Assembly: GCA_000469685.2 (NCBI GenBank)
Contig: LS997566.1
Span: 26,601,932-26,665,931, forward strand
Direction: 5' to 3'
DNA from: Haemonchus contortus
Taxonomy: Eukaryota; Nematoda; Chromadorea; Rhabditida; Trichostrongylidae
Length of the DNA: 64,000 bases
This document shows, in pieces, positions 1 to 12,600 of the stretch. Numbering within the stretch: the first letter of the stretch is position 1; each line of letters begins with the position of its first letter. The notes beneath the pieces were generated by a model, which was not told the origin of the DNA, did no database searches, and saw only the letters and a program-made list of their open reading frames with translations. The position numbers were made by a program, and so were the translations under genes.

Positions 1-125
1 TTAGGGCTCCCCACGCCTGGGTATTGTGCCCAGCTTCACTGCGCTGGAATGATGATGCTCAAATGGGCCTGCGGTTGCGGGCGACCGGGCTGGATCTGAA
101 ACGACGTCAGGGCGAACATGAAAAA
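1..125 (+). mobile_element. RTE-type LINE, 5' fragment
   Basis: This GC-rich block resembles, from memory, the 5' leader just before the endonuclease of the RTE LINE family that is abundant in strongylid nematodes. The match stops near 125, where AT-rich unique-looking sequence begins. It may continue to the left of the window. No reading frame of useful length survives. A better preserved part of the same type of element is seen at 28960-30215. The call rests on recognition only, so confidence is moderate to low. Confidence 0.35.
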
Positions 126-616
126 TTCAGATTTGATAGAACATGATGCACACAATCCCTATCCTCCTAAAGATGATGGAGCAGCGTCTACGATGTTACG
201 AACACGTGCTGAGAAGCTCAGCTACTCATCCAACAAAAGAGGCAATGGAGATCGAGGTTTAAAGAAACCACGAATAACTCCAAAGGAGAGGTAGCGTGAT
301 GTGGTCAAGAAGGCCTCGTCAAAGTTGAAGGGACTGTAGAAAATGCCGTGGATAGAAGTTATTAAAGACGGCTGACAAGTATAGCAGATCGTGTGATGGC
401 GCGGAGGCGAGTATACGGAAGGAAGACGAGGAAGAAGGTCATTTGAAGCGCGAATACCAACTTCTCGAGCTTGTTCCTTATCCTTATCTTTGACGAGTAA
501 AACAGCATTAGTATTGAAAGTGTTAAGCAGACTTCTAAGAGAGTTGAGTAAAAATTAACAATCACAGTTGCCCGTGTAGTTGAAGGGGACGGCCCTTAAT
601 ATTGATGATTCGCTAG

Positions 617-3600
617 GTGAAGCGAGCAGCACTGAACGAACTCATCGACTACGTATCGACGTGCCGTGATGCCATCACCGAAAATATATACCCTGAAGCG
701 ATAAACATGGTAAGGGGATTGTTTTTCCCATATAGTTTGTTTTCTTTTTCTTCTGCCTCGTTTTCCTCGTTTTTTGCATTTCGATTGCATTCATAAGCTT
801 ACGTGAAATATTCATGGAATCTCTTTTGCGCTTGTAGAATGTGGATTGGGAACCAGCGGTGGAAAGGTGTATCCTTGGAGCCCATTATCATAATTTCATA
901 TTTTGATCATGTTCCTTATCGGCTGTAGTAAAAAGATATCTGGACAAACCCGAAAATTTGGTCATGTTTCTCGGAAGATCAGATTGTTGTTTCCAATGGC
1001 CAAATGTCGCTTGGACTTTTCAAAGATATAAGTATTGTTTGGAAATAGAGAGCGTTTCGACTATGTATTGGGATCGTGAATAATTTGTTCTGCGACTAAG
1101 TATTGGGATTGTAAATAATTTCTCTATCTCTACTCCCAACTATGATGCGATCAGTTGAAGGAGAATTATCGTTATTACCAGCAGCGTTTTATTCAGTTTG
1201 CCGTCAACTTGTTTCGACCGCTGTCACCGCCAACGAACCCTGTAGGTGCCGAGTTTGATCCCGATGAGGATGAGCCAACTCTTGAAGCAGCGTGGCCTCA
1301 TCTGCAGGTGAGTACCGCCATCTAGTAGTGACGTGTAGATCTTCAATATTGTCAATATCTGCGGGGATTTTTTTGTTATTCAGCTAGTCTACGAGTTCTT
1401 CCTGCGTTTCCTCGAATCTCCCGATTTTCAATCCAGTGTGGCAAAGAAATACATTGATCACAAATTCATGTTGCGGGTAAGATAACCACTTGTTGTTATT
1501 CTTTATTATACATTTTTTCGACTGCTGGACTAGGCCTATGGCATGATGTGTGATGAAAATAATCAATTATTAGAAAACGTGTAGTTTCCTTGTAACGCCT
1601 TATGGAGATTTATTGCGCTGTATTAGATGGAAGGGTTTAGTGTGGGCCAAGGTTTTGATATCATTTTTATTCAAAACCATTTTCCTTTGCGTTGCAGTCT
1701 ACGGCTCACTGACGTCATATTTATTATAGCTGCTGATGATCATGGACTCCGAAGACCCGCGCGAAAGGGATTTCCTCAAAACAACTTTACATAGAATCTA
1801 TGGAAAATTTCTAGGAATGAGGGCATATATTCGGTATGTTTCTTGGTTTTTTTTTTTTGGTATATAGACTTTAGTTTTCAGATTTCTGGACTGTTTTTTA
1901 CGAAACAACCTTAGTTGCATTCTTGTTCAATACATTCATCCATATGAACAATGTTTGTGATTGTAGGAAACAAATAAATAACATCTTTTATTGCTTCATT
2001 TACGAAACGGAGCGACATAATGGTATCGCAGAGTTGCTGGAAATCTTAGGTAAGGTTATTGTATTCCTAACTATGTTATCATTGTTGCTGGTTTTTGTTC
2101 AATTCCTTGTGTTTGATTCAATTCTGTTCTCTTTGAGGAAGCATTATAAATGGTTTTGCACTCCCTCTCAAGGAAGAACATAGGACTTTCTTGCTCCGTG
2201 TTTTGTTGCCGTTGCACAAGGTTTGTGAGCTTCGTCTTAGCTCTTCCTACTCGTGTTTCTGCCACTTTTGACTTTTAAATTCCCTTTTCATTTGTTTACT
2301 TATGTTATAGACCTGTATGTTGTGCTGTAATTATACATATACCAGTCGAGTCACTCGGCTAACGCCAGGCTTCCTTCCCTCTTATGATTGAGTTGTAATA
2401 ATCGTCAAACAGCCCACTCCTTTTTGGCAACGAATGATACTTTCTGGAACACGGACCTTGACAGAGGACTGACAGGGCATGCAAGTGTTTTAGGGTATGT
2501 GCCGATGTTCCATTCAACCGTTTCCGCTTTTTCCTCACCAATAGAAGGGTTGCGATTACATTCAAATGTCGCTTCTATGAAACTTGTGTAAAACCAGCAA
2601 TCCTTTATGCCTAAGCAACGTTCAAAGTCTATGCTCAAACATTTATTTCGCACATGCTTCGTTCCCTGGGGGGCGGAGTCCGGTCCTTCCACTCACCATA
2701 AGTGCTCCCATTCTGCCTCCTGGACTTCTACTAAATTTGAACTCCCTGAGCGCATTTATACTAGGTGCTGTCCCCGGGCACCTCGTTTCCCGACTACGAC
2801 ACTTGTAGCGACGTCGTAGACTGGTGCCTTGGGTGCCTCGTGGACGGCCCGGGGTGCTGGGAGGGCACCTAGTAGAATGCGCCTTCTAGGTTCACGTTAA
2901 CCTGGGTTATGAATTTCCGGTCGAACATACACAGAGACAAACCAACAGATATACTTAGTGTGTTATATATAGTGAAATGTATTGCTATATTACATTTTCT
3001 TTATAAGCCGCAGAGTATCTGTAGCTTTTGAGCGGAAAAGTCTATCCATATTCAACATGAGCATACATGTACAAAATCCATGAAAATGAATCCATATCCT
3101 AATATATGTAACTCGCTGAATGTGTTTGTTGGTTTGTCGGTGTGTGTCGTTGTGTGCTTTTGACCGGTGAATCATAACCCCTGTCTCCTGGACCTAGAGC
3201 GTTATAATTTGAAAGAGATAAAGGCGGCAGAATGAGAGTAGTGGTGGTAGGTGATAGAAGGTGATAACAATTGATATGACTGATAAGGAGCTTCAGAAAT
3301 CAAAAGCCGCAGGATTCGCTGCTTTATTTGTGTAAAAGGTGGAGCCTTGGCTCTCCACGGTGACAGTAAATAGTATGGGATGTGAAGAGACCACAGCTAA
3401 TTGGTGAGAAGTCCTAATAACACTTGATTGGCACTGAAAACAAGCCAAAGGAGGCGAGAGCCACTCGGTCGTAGTGCCCTTCGTATTAATAATGGGACTT
3501 AGCTTTTTAGTAAGTAGTGTGGGATGACACCGCACGTGATTGGTGAAAGAGATGATAACAAGCGAATTGGCTGGCAAGGATCCTTGAAGACTAGAGCCAC

Positions 3601-6600
3601 TAGGTCTGTGACGGCGTTCGCGTTAATGAGGAAACCTTGACATTTCAATAGGTGATGTAGGATGTGACGAGGTCTTAGGTGCTGAACTGATAACAACAGA
3701 TAAGAGCTGATAAGAGGCTTCAGAGAGCAAGAACTCTCTTCCAGTCAAAAGCTTATCGCCTTTGGTATTTACGATATAGCTTTGACTCTTTGATATGTTT
3801 CGTTCGATAAGTCGGGTAAGTGCAGTGACATGGACCGACTAAAGATCTTTCATCATGATAAGATGAAAAATTGGTTCGTTTCGTGCTATTGGGTTACACC
3901 AGCATGGTTTTTGATTCGATGAAAGACCACGGTTTCCCTTTGTTTTGATACCATTTGCAAGAAGACTTGTCGGCCCCCAATAATCCGGGATTCTCGAGCA
4001 GTGATAAGTCTTTGAAGAGAGTCCATTGATAACGACATCTGATACTGGTGCTGATATGGCATCATTTGTGAATGCCATTCATTACCCTTTGGTTACCCAG
4101 CAGTCGAATGTTTAGAGGTGATTATCCTCAAGAAAAAAGCAACACGTCGAGATGTCCAGCCATAGGCTTGAGTAGTACCGCATACTGGATACCTTTTACC
4201 CTGCTCTGTTAGTTCTGTCTCATATTTCGTGCTCAGAAAAGTATCCTTTGTTCCGAAGAAGGAGTGGCCGGTAAGCCGATCATTACAACAGTGTCCTAAA
4301 GAGGGAAGCGTTAGCGGGCGATCGGTTACTCTACCGTGAATAAATAAGTACAACATCGATCGATAAAGGAGATCATGGGCTCTGAACCTCTTAATCCTAA
4401 TTTTGAATTACCACTCTCTGGCAAATAACAAGGAAGGATACTAGGTCGCAGGAGATGTATGCCGACGTAAGCGTTTTAAACGCTAATTTCAAATCTAAGT
4501 TCCAAATCTGCGAAACCATTCCGGGAATGAAGCTATGAGCTCTTTTTTCCCAGGGTTCTGCTTTTATACAGTTCCGACCATGCAGCGATAGCCCAGTTGG
4601 GAGGAAGGTGGACTGGTAGGTGCGACGAACAGGTTGAATCCTTGATGCATTTGCTCTTTTTGCTTTTTATAAAAAGTGTCTTAAACGTTTGCAAAATACT
4701 TACGCATCATATAGGCAACTTACAGCCCTCCATATTTACGGAGCACCAGAAATGATAATACGAGTAAAAATTTTTGTCGCCTACATAGACCAATTAGGGG
4801 TGCACATAGAACCCTTCCGCTCTGGACACTAAGATGTAGTCACGAAGTTCAGCAGTTCCATGCATCTCGACAGAGGGCGCCGTGCAACTCGTCAAATAGC
4901 GCTTTTGGATGAGGTAGTGCCTTCTCTAGAAAGTGGTAGAAGTGAGCTGGTACAATTCAGCTGACATTTTTATGAAAAAGTGCTATCGGAATAATGGATG
5001 AACATTTTACGAACAGATATGCTAATCCATCACAAAGTGTTCGAAACAGAAAAGCTTCTCACAGTGAGAGCGAAGTTTGGAAAATAGTTCATCATACTCA
5101 TCGCTCTTACAGTTTCCGTCTAGATGAGATTAAAAACAGTATTCAACAGGAGTTTCAAATTTTCCCGGGTCTGTATCCAGGTACCCCGCTGCAGATCATG
5201 AATGAGGAAGGAATCTTGGAATCTAGGAGATAAACAGGAGCCTAGGAGTTAAACAAGAAGTATACTGGGGAGAGAAGGCGAATTATGGAGTTGCGGTTGC
5301 TAACGTGGAAGTCCAGATCATGAGAATTCACGAACGAGACAATACGCTTATACCTGGCTTCGAATGGTAAGAAAAGAATGTACATCGAGATTCTGAACTT
5401 GGGAGGTTGCCCCAGGTGGAATGTTGAGCAGTTTCACTTCCTTGCCAGTTGGCAAAACCCCCTGAATCGCTTCATTGTCCTTGAAGGAGCTCCATGAGTC
5501 GACCATTAGTAGGGTTGAAGGCAAATTTGCTGATCCAACGCGTGATCTAACCCAAGTTCTTTGCTCATCGTGTGGGTTGTACTGACGCTGATCTCCAGTT
5601 CGAAGCGGGAAACAAATGCGATACGCCCACTTTTGGGCAGAATATATGGCTGGTAATATTTTGGGAGCACTTTGATCGATTGAAAGTTTTGATCGTGAGT
5701 TTGTCGATTCCTCCAGATCTTGCTCAGAAATTCGCAATTCTATTGTGAGCAAAGCTTTCGCAGCTTTTCCGTGCTGGACTTATAGTGCACCCGTATTCCT
5801 TTCATGTACTAACACTTCTGGTGCTACGTAAATATGGAGGGCTTTAAGTGGTCTATATGATGCGTAAATGTGTTTTGCAAGCATTTAGGACACTTTTCAT
5901 AAAAAAAGCAAAACAAGCAAATGCATCAAGGATTCGAATCTGCTTGTCGCGCCTACCATCGTAACCCCAACTCGGCCATCGCTGCATCTTCGGAATTGCT
6001 CAGGTCGCGTATAAAAGCAGAACCAGGGGGAACGGGGCTCATAACTCTGTTCCCATAGTCGCTTCGCAGATTTGGAACCCAGATTTGAAATCGGCGTTTG
6101 AAACCACGTCAGTATACATCTAATCTTGAATGGCCACTGCGTCCTAGTATCCTTCCCTTGCAAGTCCTGCATTTCATTGGGTCATACATCGCCGCGAATC
6201 TGCTTTCTATGCCTAATAACTTTCAGTACTACACACTGAATTGAACTAGGCAAGCTACAGTGTTAATACGAAAGCAAAAAAATGGTCCGGATGCTCCCAC
6301 ATACAGTAGCGCTCGAAAGTCTTCGGTGAAATGGTTCATCAGCCGTACTTTTTAGCCGTAACTCCTTTCCAACTGGATCTAATAGGGCGAAATTTCCATA
6401 TTTGGAGCGTGGGTGTATTGTGAATATTTACCACTATTAACCTGCGATCTGATCATGTTCCAGATATTCCAAAGGGCATGAAAATAAAATCGACTGCAAA
6501 TACAGACGACGGTCTTTCTAAAATCTCTTTCCTTTCTGTCATGTCTAAAATGTACGAGCGGCAATGCCGAACACCATAGATGAGAAAAACGCTTATAAGG

Positions 6601-9600
6601 TGGGAATAAGTGCAGACGTCAGCAACTTTAGTTTTAGCAAAATCTGCTACCGCAACAAACACCTTGCTCTATCTGTGGATGTTGCAGCTTTGCAGTCAAG
6701 TAGTGTTGGATAGGGTGGAATATGCTCTAGTTAAACATATCCAAATTTGGTGCGATTTGGTCTACTAACAAAAAAGTTATGAACGAAAAAGCGTCAAAGC
6801 ATTTCACCGAACACTTTTGAGCGCTACTGTATAACACTATCGGCTCCAATCATCATCGTGCATCGTTTTCAAGGGAATGTGTGGGCGTGAAGTGCCGAGT
6901 AGTTCTTGCCTTTTGTTGTTCTTCGACTTTTATCTTTTCTGAATTTGAACGCTTCAAGTTTAGGCTACAGACATACTTAGCAAATTATTTGTAGTGATAT
7001 CTCTCTAGGTTCTATTCGGTTTCACATACGAAACACGTGCTCGAGAGCTTCTCTTATGATGTTGACATGAATGACTAGCGTTTTTTGCTATTTTTATCTA
7101 TGAACGAGATCTAGCAGTTTAGCTCATGCATTCAATGAGGAGTCTGTATTTCAAAAATGTTCTATACTTATCTGCCTTATTGTGCTTTGTTTCAATTCTG
7201 CAAGCTACCAACCTGTTTAACACGTTAACGACAACGCGCGTTTGGGCATTTTTATCGGCGTGGGACCGACGCAATATTTGCGGCCCCGACCGCGGGGTTT
7301 CAAAGCTTGAGAGTGCATATCGCTACTTAGTAAGTTGATTAATAAAATAAAAAACACACAAAAGAGTTCTATATTATAGATATTCCGCTTTAACAAAACC
7401 TTATACAGACATGAAAATGGCTGGGAGAGAAGAAAACTCGGAAGATGCTTTACAACTCGGCCATCTTCTAACGTAGAACTAGAACTCCTTAATGCTGGTA
7501 AAACTGAAATTCAATAGCTTGCTTTCAATGTTTTCACTTTACTTGCTCACTGATCCCAATAAAGGTGTCAATGTTTGAAGTAGGTTCATAATTTTGTGAG
7601 ACTTGGAAAACTTGTGTTAAGATGAAACATCTGATCTTTTTATGGACCATTCTGTTAATAGCTTTTTTACTGCTTGATCTATAATATAAACACAATATAT
7701 ACAAAAAATCTACAATATATACGAAAAATATGTATAAATCACGCACGCGCAAAAAAAAATGCGAAATGAGCGCGGGACACATGCGTCCCGCGTTGTCCCA
7801 CGTGGCTGCGAAACGTGGGACATATATGTCCCGCGCTGTCGTCAACGTGTTAAATAACGTTTAGCCAAAGAATTGAACATGAACCCAACCCCTGCTTCGC
7901 GGTCAACTTGCTAACCAGTTCAAATGAAAGCTATTTTTAATCGTTTAGGTGAAGTCACTGTCGACATACCATCCACAGTTGGCTTACTGTGTTGTACAGT
8001 TTCTCGAAAAGGATCCATCCTTGACTGAGCCTGTTATCATGGGTTTGTTGAAATTCTGGCCAAAGATTCACAGTCCAAAAGAGGTAATCACTTTAATTTC
8101 AATAAGGTGCATGTGTCAGTAGGGCCATCTGCTACATAGGGTTTATCGTATTGTTTTGTGATAACGCTTCATAAGATACACCAAACACTTCTAGGTTATG
8201 TTCCTGAACGAACTCGAAGAAGTTTTGGATGTTATCGAGCCAGTGGAGTTCCAGAAGGTCATGGTTCCACTTTTCACACAGCTAGCTCGCTGTGTTAGTA
8301 GTCCACACTTCCAGGTGATTTTCCATATCCTGTAATACCATAGTATCGCACATTTTGGAATCCCTGTTTTGAGTTCCACCCATTATCTAGGCTATAAAAG
8401 GGTAGAGTTTGTAGCTTTCTAGTCGGGTCGCTGACGCCTGGCTTTCCTCCCTTTTTCAAAGTTTAAAAGGAGGCTTGATCCTCCATTCTCTTTTCGAAAC
8501 GAATGATTCATTCCTTGCTCCGAATTTCGAAAGAGAAATCCATCAACTTTGATACAATATATACTGAGGAAACGCACACGCTTACGTTCAAGAGGTCTCC
8601 ATCTGTTGGAGTTCCTTCCAACATTAACTATTATGGGAATGAATTCTTTCCATTCTTTGGGTGTACTGGCGCACCGACTTTCTGCGACTGAACAACGTGG
8701 CTGGTCAATTGAGGTCTTCAATGATAATGATGCTGTTGAATGATGATAACAACATTTTTGGAAGACAGTGTCCGTAACTCTTCTAATCTCATAGGCAGAA
8801 ATCACTGACCAAGATTCTCTTTTTGTTGAAGGATAGATTTTGAGATAACTAGCATAGGAAAGAATATAGCGTCCTTATTGAGTGAAAAACTTCGAAGCTC
8901 ACGAATCACATCTAGAATGTAAGATGAAATTCGGTAATAGTATGATCCCGTCACATCGACCTATTTTTACTGCTGACATAATAGGCTTCGTCGTAACCTG
9001 GTAACAAAGACTCATTGGAACTTCGTTCTCTTTATATGAACCTTACCACTGCACTTTTCTTCATTTCTGTCAACCTGCTCAACCATACCGTCATATCCAA
9101 TGAAACATATCAAAATATGAAGCCTACATCATTTATATCAAAGAGGATAGAAATAAAAAAGATAGCTCAATCTTCATCAATGACAGTACTCCGTTTTCAT
9201 ACGAAAAGACGAAGTGATTCAATCAGTTGTCAGCGCTCATCAGTTGTCATTTGGCTATTACCAACCACCCACGATCCCTACGAATCCTTTAGCTCTCCCC
9301 AAAGTGCCGAGTTTTAATTCCAATAGAAGAGCGCCATCTACTCAATGGATCTTGCCTCTCATATCAGCTGTTTTCAGACTTGTCATCAATCACCACGATC
9401 CTTTCAGACCCGTCATCACCTAAGAATCCATAGAAGGCGGAACCCGCCCGATGAGTCCGTGCCAGGGTTCATCGGACGGGTTCCTTCTAGAGATTGAGAG
9501 TTTCCATCAATTGTTATCACTTCACCACCTAAAATAGCGTTCCCAGTCCTGTCCCTTTCTCACTCCCAAATTTGAACCCTTTTGGTAATTTGAACGCAAG

Positions 9601-12600
9601 GGGACAAGAATTGTAAATTTCCGTTCAAACGCACCCACACACGCCTACAAACCAGCCGACGCTTTTCGCGAACTATATAGGATGTAGGATTATGCTGGGT
9701 TTCGTAATCGAAGTATTACAGGTAGCAGAGCGAGCACTCTATTACTGGAACAATGAATATGTGATGTCTTTGATAGGGGAAAATGCTACAGTTATATTGC
9801 CAATAATGTTTCCGGCATTGTACAAAAACAGCAAGTCTCATTGGAACAAGTAAGTTTGTCATTTAGACACCTACTAAGTATGTTTATTTTTGAATACGCT
9901 CTTTTTAGAACAATTCACGGTTTGATTTATAACGCACTTAAGTTATTGATGGAGATCAACCAGAAGCTGTTTGATGAATGCTCACAGAATTACGCTAAGG
10001 TGTGGTGACTTGCTCCCATTATTACTCGGATTTCAGCTATACAGTTGTACACTGAGGTTCAATCACTGTATAATGTTTATAACGAAAAAGTATTGCGCAG
10101 ACAGCTGCTTTAGGAGCGTTCTTTGGAAAAAGTTCGACAGGAAGAAAAAGAGCGGAAATGGGAACTGATCGAACAGTGTGCACGGAAAAATCCAAAGGTG
10201 AGGAGAATTGGCATTATATTCAGGGTGCAGCTTTATGTGCAAGGGGAACATCATACATTTAATGAACGTAAATAGCGCTTAACCGAAGAGAGATTTCTGT
10301 GAGAGATTTTCATTACAGTACTGTGAGGTTAAAGCTGCTTTCGGCGACGTGAACGGCATCACCTGTGGCTTGGAATTACTGTCGATAAAGTCCACCACCT
10401 CTAGTGACGAAGACAGCACTGTGCAGTTGAGCAAGGAGGAAATCATGCGAAATACATTGAACAGGGTGCGTGAAGTTATTTCTGATTCCGTTGTTGCGTG
10501 AAAACTTAGTGTCTTCTTGGATCTACCTTCATTGAAAAGCACGCTGTCATTTTTTTGGAAAGATCTGCACCGCATATAATCCCCACTTTAAGTGGTCCAA
10601 AGCAATAAACTTTGAACGGTGTTCTCCTCTACTATTTTCTGCTTCATTTGGCGTTATTTCTTTAACTGTTCATGCGTAGTCATAGAAATAGAGCGAAACT
10701 AAATAGAAGTATCAGTAGAAATATAGTCGGAACTGACTTGTTTTGACTTGATGTTTTGTTAACTGCTGTTTCAGCGCCGCAGTACGCGAAGCGAAAGTCT
10801 CACAAGGTTGGCGATATGTGGGCAAAACTCCAGTCTCGGACGGGACTCGAACCCGTACTTGTCCTTTCCGGGGAACTAATCGGAACTGACTTCTCCACTG
10901 CGTCTATAACGCTTACCAGGGAGGGGTAGTCTACTTACCATGGAACTTCGAATGGAGACCCATATTAATCGATAGAATTTTGGATGCTGTTTACGAATAT
11001 CGGAATTAAAACTGCAAATTTGCTCGACAGTAGTGTCAATTGGAAATGCGAACTCGTCGCTTTGTTATCAAAAGTCGACCTTGCCTAGTGGTAGGGTCCC
11101 GCTTCATAGGCGGAAGATGTGGTTTGCTCCCAGACACCGTCCAGATTTTTGCTGTGTGCTTTTGTCTCAGTAGAGACTCTGAACTCTTTTCTGACGTTTG
11201 TTTGAGTGAACGCCTTGTTCGTGTTCTCATTTGCGCTTGTCGCACATATTCAAGGAAGAGTGGATCTGCACTTTGATGGTAGAGTCTATTCTTTTTTAAA
11301 TTCAAGAAACAGTCAAAGAAGTGATGCCAGATGCCAGAGATGTATAAGGTGCCTATGAGGAGCTCAACATTGAGAAAAAAGTGAAAAAATATGTGAAGCG
11401 CACAACTTGTTCACAAACTGCACACTCTCTACATGCTGCTTCTCTTCAACGGGAGACGAAACATTTTTCTCAAAATTGAACAATTACTCGCCACGAGTGG
11501 CACAGGAGCCTGGATTTCTATCAACATACCTCATCTTTGTACCAAGTGCATTTCAAAACACTCGGAAAGCGAGTTGCACAGAACATTCGATATACATGAT
11601 AAAACTTGAAGTATATTATCTCTCTGTGTCATATCGACTCTGATCTTCTTCACAACGTCTTTCATAAAAACCGAGGAGGAAGACTTCCAATGAATTAATC
11701 ATTGACCTAGCACCGGCAGGTATATGGTGGACTTCAACTGTGGGTCGTGTAGTGAGGTGCTCGTTATAAAGAGAACCGCATCGCTCGACACATGCAGCGA
11801 TAAATCGCGTTACACATCATTGGGCACAGCTTGCTTGATGATATCGTGGAAAGGCGGCCTTGAGTTAGGATCATCCTTACCCTCAAAAAGGCAAGTCTAA
11901 ATCCAATCGCCTATGAGCTTTATCATAATATGTGTTGTGCCCGCTCTGACCACTGGATTTAGAGCTTCGGAGTTTTTTTTTTATTTTCTGAAATGCATTT
12001 GTACGAGCAGGGTATGTTGATGGAAATTCAGGCCCCTGTGTCGCTCGTGGTGAGTAGTTGTTAAATCTTGAGACAAATAAATGTTATGTCTACGGTTGAC
12101 AAAAAAGCAGAGAAGCAGCATGTGTACAGTAGGCATTTTGTGATTAACTTGTGTACTTCACACATTTTTTTCTGGTTTTTTCTCAATGTTGAGCTCCTCA
12201 TAGGCAGAAAGAATGAACACAATGTAAAAGTCTGACGGTGGCTAGGAGAAACCCACGTCTTCCGGCTATGAAGCAAGACGAATACCACTAAGCCACGTCG
12301 ATGTTTGGTAACGAAGTGACGAGTTCGCATTTCCAATTGGTACTGCTATCGAGCAAATTTCGACCCTCACAACTTTTACAGGGAAGCCATTTTCATTTTT
12401 AGTTCTCGTATTCGTGGGAAGCATTTAAAACTCATCGATTAATATGGGTCTCCATTCGAAGTTCCATGGTAAGTAAACTAACCCTCCTTGGTAAGGGGTA
12501 GTCACAAAATCAGAGTACTTTCTCTGGAATCCTTTAGTAATGATAGAAGTGATTGTCAGCCAGTGGATGGACTTATCTCAAACCTAAAGAGGAAAGAGCC

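Larger units (their letters stand above)
4429..6160. mobile_element. Tc5-like foldback transposon, copy A
   Basis: This element has long inverted repeats at about 4429-4750 and 5815-6160 around a decayed core. Its ends read CAAGGAAGGATACTAGG on the left and, reversed, CAAGGGAAGGATACTAGG on the right. The same end sequence occurs in copy C (20308-27746). The left flank is TAA and the right flank is CAA, consistent with a mutated TNA target duplication. The core holds a C-terminal transposase remnant on the minus strand (5348-5752). Both arms contain tRNA-like A and B boxes, listed separately. It lies inside the 5.7-kb pptr intron, antisense in coding direction to the host gene. Confidence 0.75.
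10916..12491. mobile_element. Tc5-related foldback transposon, copy B
   Basis: The inverted arms are very long, about 10916-11560 and 11990-12491. They pair over ACTTACCATGGAACTTCGAA near the tips, through AATTGGAAATGCGAACTCGTC, and inward to AGGAGCTCAACATTGAGAAA and CAACATACC. The tips read CCAGGGAGGG and, reversed, CCAAGGAGGG, similar to the tips of copies A and C. The flanks are TTA and TAA, so the target duplication is uncertain. Only about 430 bp separates the arms, and no transposase is present. It lies in the last large pptr intron. Confidence 0.7.

Noticed and set aside
10830..10910. Functional tRNA gene
   Set aside because: Only the T-arm and B-box are convincing; the A-box spacing is off and no full acceptor stem pairs.
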